DNA of 12,121 nucleotides from positions 1 through 12,121 of the forward strand of contig CAZHGN010000045.1 in assembly GCA_964532155.1 (NCBI GenBank), in the 5' to 3' direction. The stretch is from HGM11416 sp964532155 (lineage in GTDB: Bacteria; Bacillota; Clostridia; Christensenellales; Borkfalkiaceae). Shown here piece by piece: positions 5,939 through 12,121 of this stretch; position 1 is the first letter of the stretch; every line of letters starts with the position of its first letter. Both the position numbers and the translations under genes were made by a program. The notes below the pieces were generated by a model. The model made no database searches. It had not been told where the DNA came from and was given only the letters and a program-made list of their open reading frames with translations.

Positions 5939-5961
5939 GCGGAGGCTTTATTCGCCCCCGC
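5939..5961 (-). terminator. probable hairpin terminator after the giant gene
   Basis: GCGGGGGC-GAATAAA-GCCTCCGC is an 8-bp stem with one G-U pair, 31 nt after the giant gene's stop. No T-run follows on the minus strand. On the plus strand the hairpin is followed by TTTTCCGTTTTT, which is a better terminator but has no plus-strand gene to serve. It may stop RNA polymerase in both directions. Confidence 0.45.
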
Positions 5962-5991
5962 TTTTCCGTTTTTCGTATTGCTAAGCCGGCA

Positions 5992-8900
5992 TTACACACT
6001 TGCGTAAGCATTGAGTACGTCAGTAAGGAAGGTCTTTGCATTAACGTCACGCCAATCCTTTCCTTGTTGGGTTTTGATCTTCGTTCCGAGAGCCGTTAGA
6101 GTCGTCGTGCCGCCGGTTGTGGTTTCAAACAGCGTTACATCGAGGATACCGAGTTCTACAACGATACCGAGCGTCGGTGCATCGAGTTTGTCATTCATCG
6201 CATCACTCAAATTACCAACGGTAAGTTTGTTGTATTCATCTTCGCTAAACATATTGAATACCGTGCCTGCATCTGCCTTAATACCGAAGATAGTGCTTAC
6301 ATGTAAGCCGTCTATCTTGGTTTTAAGCGTTTCTTCGAGGCCAGCTTCTCTTATGCCTGCAACCGTGAAGTCTACAAGCAGACCTGCAAGTTCACCGATT
6401 TCGCTGCCGTCTTTCATCCATTTACCGCTATCATCCTTTTCGTAACCCATAAGAGTTCCGATTTCGATAGCGTCGATGGTGTCACCGAGCTTGCTGAGCG
6501 TGCTGTCTGCAACCTGCTGAAGGATTATCGGGCTGGATTCGTCGATCTCCATAAACTCTTTAAGCGTCATCTCATCGAGCTTTGTCGAAAGATCTTTAAT
6601 CTTTACTTCCTTCAACGAGAGTAGTACGCGAGCGTCGCCATCGTTTATCGTGATGAGTTCGCCGAGCTTACGATTGTTAATCGAAGAGGTTACGCGTGCG
6701 TCGAAGTCGGAGTCGTCAAGTTCGCCGATCGTGAAGTTTGCAAGTATCGCCTGAACGCCGGTAACTGCAGCGCCTTCTTTAACCCAATCGTTGACCTTAA
6801 AGAGGTACTTCTCGGACGAGCCTACTTGATATCTGCCGGTCGTAGCATCCTTCGCTTTTGCAATATCGGTAACCGGAGCGCCGTTTTCAACGTTCTTCCA
6901 GTCGGCGGGATACGTTCCCTCCGCATCAGGCGTGCTGTCGTTGTAGTAAGCGTTGCCGTCGGCATCTTCATAACGGTCGTACTCGTATACAACGCCTTCC
7001 ATTGTTACGCTAACCTTTACGTCTTGCTTGTTGTATCCGAGGATTTCGCCTACGTAAATTTCGTCTATAGCGTCGGTAAGTTCGCCTACCTTCTTGGTCT
7101 TAAGTTTCTTAAGGATTGCGTTGTTGTTCGCGGAATCACCGAGAACGTCGTCGAGAGTCATCTCGTTTACGATTTCCTTAAGCTTGCTTTCGTCCTTAAC
7201 GTCGCTGAGCGTGTAGCCGCAGAGGATGGAAAGGAGTCCGCCGATTTCGGCGTCGCCGTTATACCACTTTTCGTCCGTTTCGTTATAGGTGTATCTGAGG
7301 ATTTCGCCGACCTTGAGCGTTTCGATCTTGTTCATTATATCGTCAACGCCGCTGCCGCCCATAAAGCTGTCGACCGAGATATCCGCAAGCGTTGCGGTAA
7401 GTTTATCAACCTCGGCGCCCGCCTTTCTGTAAGCGAAACCGTCTGTTACCTCGACTACGGGCTTGCCGCCGTCTTTAAGGAATTCGTAGTATACGTTAGT
7501 GGTCGTGCCTTCTACGGTCGTTACCACTTTCTTATAACCCATAAGTTCGCCGAGCGTGAGCTGCTTAATGCTTGCGATAAAGTCCGTTCCGTTCATGATA
7601 TCGTCGAGCGAAATGGAGCAGAGTTTAGCGTAAAGCGCTTCCGCTTCGAGCAGCTTGTTGTCGTCGGTATAGCTTCCTTCTTCGCCAACCTTAACGTCTT
7701 CAGCCTTGAACCAAACGCAAGTATCGGTATGTTCGTGACCTGCCGCTTCAGCATTGCAAGTGTATCCGAGCATTTCGCCGAGGTACATACCTTCGGTTAT
7801 CTTGCTTACGTCGAAGCCGCTTTCGCCGAGGAAGTCGCCGAGCGTTAAGCCGTAAATTTTCTTGAGCATTGCGCCGCTGAAGTTGTCTTCGAAGACGATA
7901 TCGCCTTCCGCATTCGACCAAACGCCGGTAGTCTCGTTATAAACGTTGTAACCGTTGTCGAGCAAGCTGCCCAATCTTACGCCGCCGAGCCATTCGTTAG
8001 CAAACAAGTATTTGACGGGTTCGGTCGTAAGCATCTTTTCATACAACTCGTTGACGTTGATATTCGCAAGTCTTTCGATAACTGCGGCATATTTGCCGGT
8101 TACAGTCCACTTGTCGGTCTCGGCGTCCTTAGAAATAACTATTTCGGGCGTTTCCAAACGCTGCATCGAAATATTGATCATTCCGCTGAGAATGTCGCCG
8201 AGAACGAGCTGTTTCATAAGCCCCTTCACATATGCAACCGACGAACCGTATCTTTCGTCTACCTTAGTAAGATCGCCGACCGTGCAGTTCATCACGACTT
8301 CGAAGAGTTCGGCAAACGTGCCGGTGAACGTCCATTTCTGAGTCGAATCAATGTAAGTGTATTGAGTTTCAAATCCCGGGATTACTTCGCCGGACGCATA
8401 CGTCTGCAGGAATAACGCACCGCCAATATCGGCTACGGTGAACGTATCGAGCTCGTGGAGCAAATAGCCGGGGAGCTGATGCGCGTTATTCTTGAAGTTG
8501 ATAAGCGCGGTGTTAAGAACGAAGTTTTCGAGACGATCGAGCGGGTAGTTATCGAGCGCCCAGTTGCCGTCCGTATCCGTCGTAAAGGTCGCGCCGGTGA
8601 GCATTGCCTCTACGTTAGCCTGAACAGCTTGGTTAAAGGTAAGAACGTCGCCAAGGTCAGCCTTTTCCAACAGTTTGTCGACAAGGCCGAAGGAGATGTC
8701 GAGCGATTCGACTACTTTAAGCTTGAAGAGGTAATCTGCAAGCGAATTGTAAAGTCCGTCCGCTCTCTCGTATTTGTCGCCGTTGAGCGTGTAGCCCATA
8801 CCCGCGGCGAGCATATCGCCCCAAGTAGCCGCGTCGCCGATTGCACCGTTGACGATACTAACGAGTATCGGGTTAGCAACGTAGTAGAGCGCTATTGCTC

Positions 8901-11900
8901 CGATTGCCACGCCGCCAACGAGCATCATCTTCTGACTGTCGTCAAACTTGTCGAGAATTGCGTTAAGATTAATTGTCAAGTTAGCAACCGTACCGGAGAG
9001 CAATTCACCGAGCGTGTCGTATACGAACGCGAAGTTTTCGTTAAAGCCCTTGATGGATGCGGTTACGTTTTTAGCCGCAGCAATTATCTTGCTGATTTCG
9101 ATATTCATCAAGCCTTCGTTTACCTTGGCAAGTTCTATGCCCTTGGTAAGTTCTGCCGCTTGTTCGAGCAAGGCGTTTATAAGATACTTGACGTCGCCTA
9201 TTTCGAAGTTGCCTACAAGCGCTTTAATATTGACGAATACTTCGGAAATCTGTGCGTTACCGTTAATGGTAGTAACGGCTATCGTTCCGCCGAGGAACAA
9301 CTGTGCGGTCTTTTCGACGGGAGTAATAAGTGCTTCTTCAAAGCCGTAAGCTTTGATTATTTCGGCAGCTGCATGAATAACGTTATCGATTTGGATACCC
9401 ATAACGCCTTCCGTCATCTTGGCAAGTTCTATGCCTTCGGTAAGGACGACTGCTTGCTCGAGGACTACGTTTATCAAACTGCCTTCTTCGAAGAACAACG
9501 ATGCGAGTGACCCGACGTTTTCGATTATCTCGGAAATATGCGCGTTACCGTTAATGGTAGTAGCGGCTATCGTTCCGCCGAGGAGAACGTGAACCGTATC
9601 GAGCAACGGATCGACGAGCATCGAGCCGAGCCCGAACGAAGTTGCTATTTCGCCGACCGAGTCGATTACGCTATCAACCTCGATATTCATCAAGCCTTCC
9701 GTCATCTTGGCAAGTTCTATGCCTTCGGTAAGGACGACTGCTTGCTCGAGGACTACGTTTATCAAACTGCCTTCTTCGAAGAACAACGATGCGAGTGACC
9801 CGACGTTTTCGATTATCTCGGAAATATGCGCGTTACCGTTAATGGTAGTAGCGGCTATCGTTCCGCCGAGGAGAACGTGAACCGTATCGAGCAACGGATC
9901 GACGAGTGTTTCGTCAAGACCGAGCGATTTGATTATTTCGCTTGCCGCGTCAACGATCGAGGAAATCTCGATTGCGAGCGTTGCGGTCATAATCTCTTCG
10001 AAGTATACGTTAGCGTAAATATCGGAAAGTTCGTCGAGTACGACTGTTATAGTAGCGGCGCCTTCGCCCAATGCTTTATTGAGTGCGGCGTTCGCCATTT
10101 GCGCCACGTTGTCTACGGTCAAATACGTTCCAAGCGTTGCGTTGAAGTCGTATCCGAGCGTTACGGCATCGTGGACCGTGATATTGAACAATGCGTTAGC
10201 GAGGAAGTTTTGCTCGTCCCTGAAGAGGTACCTGCCGCCGACTAACTGATAGCCGAGCGATTCAGCCGCCATATCGCCTATCGTAACGTTTGCGCCGCCA
10301 ACCATTTGATCGACGAGTGCAACGAACGTGGGATTAGCAACGAAGTAAGTAGTAACTCCGACGATTGCAACGACTACTCCGCCGATTATAAGTTCAGTCT
10401 GCGTTGCCGCGGCGGTCAATGCGTTGAAGTCGAAAGCGAGCGTTCCGAACGTTCCGCTAAGAGCCGCATCTGCAAGTTCGGCAACTCTGTTAGTGATCGG
10501 GGCAATGCCTTCTACGTCTTCGAAGATTGCGCGAACGGTTTCGATAGCCGCTTTAACCTCGATGTCCATAACGTCGGTTGCGAATGTTACGAGTTTAACG
10601 CCACCGAGAAGGGTTGCTATTTGATTAAACGCTTTATCGACAAACGTTTGCGCCTCACCGATATTCATTGTATCAACGAGGTCCTTAGTATGGAGAATAA
10701 TCTTTGATACTTCGGCTTGCTCGTCGAGCGTTGCGGTTGCAAGCGTGCCTTTAATTACGAGCTTGAGAAGTTTTGCAACGGCGTTAACGGTTGCGTTGCC
10801 TTCTTCGGTTGCCGCCGCTTTTCTTCTTGCGCGGCTGTCAGTAGCAGGCTTCTCGCCCATAACGGTGTTGATAACGTCGGCTGCAAAGTCAATAACTGCA
10901 TCGACCTCAAGCGCCTTGCTTGCTTCGACGAAGTCTCTTAAGTTAGTTCCTTCGTAAAGTTTGCCAAATCCGTCGAATACGGCGTTAAGTACGTCGTTAC
11001 TTGCGAACTTGTTAACGATTGCTTTTACGTCTCTCGTCAATTTATCTACTTTTACGTTGGGCTCAATACCTATCGCGGTAACGGTGCCCGCCAATACGTC
11101 GGTAAGAAGAACGGTTACGTCATCGAGCGTCTTGCCGTCCGTTACTTCGGTTACTTTTATGACATTAGCTGCCGAAACGATTACGTCGTCAACTTTAAGC
11201 GCCTTGCTTGCTTCGACGAAGTTTGTAAGTATGGTTGCTTTGTAAAGCGCAACTACTTCGCTATATATAGCGGTTACTATTTCGTTTTCGCCGAATAATT
11301 CGATTATTGCCTTAACGTTGCCGGCTACCGTGCTTACGGCGGCGGTGTCGTCGAACCAAAGATCGCCTACCGTGTTATCGAGAAGCGTCTTGAACGGAGC
11401 AAGTACTGCGTCTAACGTTGTATCTTCAACCGCACCGGTTGCTTTTACTACTTTACCGATCGAATCGATTATGTCGTCAACATAAAGCGCCTTGGTGGTC
11501 ATTACGAAGTTCTTGACCTTCGAGTCGCCGTAAAGACTTGCGAATTCTTCAAATACGGTGTTAAGTGCGTCGTTTACGATAACTTCGTTGACGATTTCCT
11601 TAATATCGTTCGTGATCGTGCTTGTCGGTACGTTAGGATCTATACTGAATTTTCCAAGCGTTCCGGCTATAACGTCCGTGAGTAATGTCGCTATATCGTC
11701 AACCAAACCGTCGTTGACTACTCCGGTTGCTTTTACGATATTGCCGGTCGAACCGATTACGGCGTTTATCTTAAGAGCTTCGCTTGCTTCGACGAAGTTC
11801 ATGAGCATAGTCGTGCCGTAAAGCGAAACTGTTTCATTATATATAGTAGTTACTATTTCGTTTTCGGCGAACAATTCGATTATTCCCTTAACGTCTGTAG

Positions 11901-12121
11901 CTACTGCGCGTACCTCTGCGGTATCGTCGAACCAAGGATCGCTTATAGTGTTATCGAGAAGCGTCTTAAACGGTGCAAGTATCGCATCGACCTTTTTAGT
12001 CTCAATTACGTTTACCGCTTTAATAACGGTGCCAATAGCGTTGATTACGTTGTCGACCTCGAGAGACTTGGTTGCCTCGCCGAAGTCCTTAACGTGAGTT
12101 GCGGGGTACAAATCGTCAATT
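5992..12121 (-). CDS. giant repeat protein, probable surface/structural, N-terminus off the edge
   Basis: Open frame from the right edge to TAA at 5994-5992, at least 2042 codons and incomplete at the N-terminus. I do not recognise the family. Numbering here starts at the TTG codon at 12111. Residues 1-570 hold six repeats of about 96 residues, 574-591 is a membrane-helix-like segment, 696-1056 hold four more repeats, and 1063-1079 is a second membrane-helix-like segment. From about 1380 to 2030 follow diverged modules with (L/I)GE(L/M/I)xGY and an Asp/Gly/Trp turn. The product is acidic and Ala/Val/Ile/Asp-rich, with few Cys and no enzyme motif. The C-terminus has no LPxTG or sorting tail. 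A signal peptide, if present, lies off the window. A secreted or envelope-anchored structural protein is the likeliest role; this is inference. It stands alone, followed by a hairpin and the ribosomal operon's own promoter. Confidence 0.8.
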   Translation of the reverse strand, partial: IDDLYPATHVKDFGEATKSLEVDNVINAIGTVIKAVNVIETKKVDAILAPFKTLLDNTISDPWFDDTAEVRAVATDVKGIIELFAENEIVTTIYNETVSLYGTTMLMNFVEASEALKINAVIGSTGNIVKATGVVNDGLVDDIATLLTDVIAGTLGKFSIDPNVPTSTITNDIKEIVNEVIVNDALNTVFEEFASLYGDSKVKNFVMTTKALYVDDIIDSIGKVVKATGAVEDTTLDAVLAPFKTLLDNTVGDLWFDDTAAVSTVAGNVKAIIELFGENEIVTAIYSEVVALYKATILTNFVEASKALKVDDVIVSAANVIKVTEVTDGKTLDDVTVLLTDVLAGTVTAIGIEPNVKVDKLTRDVKAIVNKFASNDVLNAVFDGFGKLYEGTNLRDFVEASKALEVDAVIDFAADVINTVMGEKPATDSRARRKAAATEEGNATVNAVAKLLKLVIKGTLATATLDEQAEVSKIILHTKDLVDTMNIGEAQTFVDKAFNQIATLLGGVKLVTFATDVMDIEVKAAIETVRAIFEDVEGIAPITNRVAELADAALSGTFGTLAFDFNALTAAATQTELIIGGVVVAIVGVTTYFVANPTFVALVDQMVGGANVTIGDMAAESLGYQLVGGRYLFRDEQNFLANALFNITVHDAVTLGYDFNATLGTYLTVDNVAQMANAALNKALGEGAATITVVLDELSDIYANVYFEEIMTATLAIEISSIVDAASEIIKSLGLDETLVDPLLDTVHVLLGGTIAATTINGNAHISEIIENVGSLASLFFEEGSLINVVLEQAVVLTEGIELAKMTEGLMNIEVDSVIDSVGEIATSFGLGSMLVDPLLDTVHVLLGGTIAATTINGNAHISEIIENVGSLASLFFEEGSLINVVLEQAVVLTEGIELAKMTEGVMGIQIDNVIHAAAEIIKAYGFEEALITPVEKTAQLFLGGTIAVTTINGNAQISEVFVNIKALVGNFEIGDVKYLINALLEQAAELTKGIELAKVNEGLMNIEISKIIAAAKNVTASIKGFNENFAFVYDTLGELLSGTVANLTINLNAILDKFDDSQKMMLVGGVAIGAIALYYVANPILVSIVNGAIGDAATWGDMLAAGMGYTLNGDKYERADGLYNSLADYLFKLKVVESLDISFGLVDKLLEKADLGDVLTFNQAVQANVEAMLTGATFTTDTDGNWALDNYPLDRLENFVLNTALINFKNNAHQLPGYLLHELDTFTVADIGGALFLQTYASGEVIPGFETQYTYIDSTQKWTFTGTFAELFEVVMNCTVGDLTKVDERYGSSVAYVKGLMKQLVLGDILSGMINISMQRLETPEIVISKDAETDKWTVTGKYAAVIERLANINVNELYEKMLTTEPVKYLFANEWLGGVRLGSLLDNGYNVYNETTGVWSNAEGDIVFEDNFSGAMLKKIYGLTLGDFLGESGFDVSKITEGMYLGEMLGYTCNAEAAGHEHTDTCVWFKAEDVKVGEEGSYTDDNKLLEAEALYAKLCSISLDDIMNGTDFIASIKQLTLGELMGYKKVVTTVEGTTTNVYYEFLKDGGKPVVEVTDGFAYRKAGAEVDKLTATLADISVDSFMGGSGVDDIMNKIETLKVGEILRYTYNETDEKWYNGDAEIGGLLSILCGYTLSDVKDESKLKEIVNEMTLDDVLGDSANNNAILKKLKTKKVGELTDAIDEIYVGEILGYNKQDVKVSVTMEGVVYEYDRYEDADGNAYYNDSTPDAEGTYPADWKNVENGAPVTDIAKAKDATTGRYQVGSSEKYLFKVNDWVKEGAAVTGVQAILANFTIGELDDSDFDARVTSSINNRKLGELITINDGDARVLLSLKEVKIKDLSTKLDEMTLKEFMEIDESSPIILQQVADSTLSKLGDTIDAIEIGTLMGYEKDDSGKWMKDGSEIGELAGLLVDFTVAGIREAGLEETLKTKIDGLHVSTIFGIKADAGTVFNMFSEDEYNKLTVGNLSDAMNDKLDAPTLGIVVELGILDVTLFETTTGGTTTLTALGTKIKTQQGKDWRDVNAKTFLTDVLNAYASV
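5995..7974 (-). repeat. C-terminal GExxGY module array
   Basis: This part (residues about 1380-2039) repeats a weak pattern: a helix ending (L/V/I)GE(L/M/I)(L/M)GY, a variable loop often with W and DG, then a helix with a TLxDI or SxDDIM signature. Clear GY sites are GEMLGY 1445-1450, GELMGY 1521-1526, GEILRY 1602-1607 (Arg for Gly), GEILGY 1688-1692 and GTLMGY 1885-1890. The loops differ widely, from about 15 residues (GYEKDDSGKWMKDGSEI) to more than 80 (after 1692). The same GDMxxxxxGY mark follows both membrane-like segments, at 612-621 and 1099-1107. Confidence 0.6.
7717..7758 (-). other. Cys/His cluster in a module loop
   Basis: Residues 1452-1465 read CNAEAAGHEHTDTC. A C-x6-H-x-H-x3-C arrangement like this, especially the EHTHTD-C form, recurs in cell-surface proteins of Bacillota. 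It could bind a metal or form a disulfide. It is the only such cluster in this Cys-poor protein and occupies the variable loop of one GExxGY module. Confidence 0.5.
8875..8925 (-). other. internal membrane-helix-like segment 2
   Basis: Residues 1063-1079 (MLVGGVAIGAIALYYVA) are uncharged and followed by NP and a second apolar stretch. The segment follows a shortened 96-residue repeat and precedes GDMLAAGMGY. It matches segment 1 in composition, in the GG pair, in the following ANP and in context. Confidence 0.6.
9406..9618 (-). repeat. 213-bp exact duplication, copy 1
   Basis: Identical base for base to 9694-9906, offset 288 bp. It encodes residues 832-902. The flanking bases differ at both ends (9405 against 9693, 9619 against 9907). 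Confidence 0.95.
9694..9906 (-). repeat. 213-bp exact duplication, copy 2
   Basis: Encodes residues 736-806, identical to 832-902. No synonymous difference separates the copies, although neighbouring repeats are well diverged. Confidence 0.95.
10339..10392 (-). other. internal membrane-helix-like segment 1
   Basis: Residues 574-591 (LIIGGVVVAIVGVTTYFV) form an uncharged apolar stretch long enough to cross a membrane, followed by ANP and GDMAAESLGY. The segment interrupts the sixth 96-residue repeat about 25 residues before that unit would end, exactly as segment 2 does with the tenth. Confidence 0.6.
10402..12121 (-). repeat. first block of 96-residue repeats (five full, one shortened)
   Basis: The landmark (D/N)F falls at residues 10, 106, 202, 298 and 394, an exact 96-residue (288-bp) period. 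It then falls at 510 after an insertion in unit 5. The unit pattern is NFVEASKALKVDDVI, an apolar helix, LLTDVLAGT, then DVKAIV and LYxxTxL. Heptad-like apolar spacing and few Pro or Gly suggest an all-helical fold. Units 1 and 3 resemble each other (APFKTLLDNT, WFDDTA), and so do 2 and 4. More units probably lie beyond the right edge. Confidence 0.9.
10798..10860 (-). other. basic linker insertion in repeat unit 5
   Basis: About 20 residues near 418-438 (GEKPATDSRARRKAAATEEG) are extra relative to the other units and lengthen unit 5 to 116 residues. The insert is polar with a basic RARRK core, unlike the acidic apolar repeats, and looks like an exposed loop. Confidence 0.65.

Larger units (their letters stand above)
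8944..10026 (-). repeat. second block of 96-residue repeats (four units)
   Basis: The unit landmark (L/M)xIE(I/V) occurs at residues 714, 810, 906 and 1004, giving spacings of 96, 96 and 98. Each unit shows a GGTIAxTTINGNAxISE core (SGTVANLTINLNAI in the last). The fourth unit stops after that core, about 25 residues short, and runs into membrane-like segment 2. Units 1 and 2 share an exact 213-bp stretch. Confidence 0.9.

Noticed and set aside
6427..6480. Choline-binding/cell-wall repeat (GW...GxWYY type) in the C-terminal modules
   Set aside because: GYEKDDSGKW is only superficially similar. The aromatic YY and the 20-residue period of that family are missing.
6826..7848. 340-codon open frame on the plus strand
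   Set aside because: It lies wholly opposite the giant gene, has no ribosome-binding site or recognisable domain, and follows from codon bias and repetition of the minus-strand gene.
8455..9510. 351-codon open frame on the plus strand, with look-alike frames at 9538-9798 and 9826-10245
   Set aside because: These resemble each other only because they are the antisense of the 288-bp repeats. There are no start signals and the composition is not protein-like.
12109..12111. TTG at 12111 as the true start of the giant gene
   Set aside because: The frame stays open through the window edge (Ile-Asp-Asp before the TTG), the sequence is already inside a repeat unit, and there is no ribosome site or signal peptide.

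Overview
The window looks like part of a metagenome-derived scaffold from an uncultured Bacillota, most likely a Clostridia lineage. Supporting signs are AGGAGG-type Shine-Dalgarno sites before every complete gene, an rpsF-ssb-rpsR operon with a consensus housekeeping promoter, Zn-type bS18, a 100-N scaffold gap, and a giant repeat-built protein of the kind such gut lineages often carry. The finer placement is inference. Every supported gene is on the minus strand, so transcription runs from high to low coordinates.

Right half (12121 to 5992): one open frame of at least 2042 codons that enters from beyond the right edge, so its N-terminus is missing. It encodes an unrecognised giant protein. 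The N-terminal half is built from ten copies of a roughly 96-residue, probably helical repeat. These fall in two blocks, and each block ends in a shortened repeat followed by a membrane-helix-like segment. The C-terminal third is a series of diverged modules carrying a (L/I)GE(L/M/I)xGY signature. Two repeats share 213 bp with no mismatch. No catalytic signature was seen. A cell-surface or structural role is the best guess.

Middle (5990 to 4550): a short spacer carries a textbook promoter (TTGACA, 17 bp, TAAAAT) inside a 9-bp inverted repeat. It drives rpsF-ssb-rpsR after a structured leader of about 140 nt, and the operon ends at a strong hairpin at 4561-4589.

Left-centre (4300 to 957): a second minus-strand cluster holds a zinc-dependent medium-chain dehydrogenase, a nicotinamidase-like cysteine hydrolase and rmuC, ending at a probable terminator at 957-994. 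rmuC is interrupted by the N gap, which sits inside a 156-bp in-frame tandem duplication. Replacing the 100 Ns by 53 bases completes the second copy and restores the reading frame.

Left end (1 to 956): no credible gene. It holds a 9-bp tandem array, a G+T-rich 39-bp tandem array, a dispersed palindromic element and one copy of a short motif that also occurs in two other intergenic gaps.
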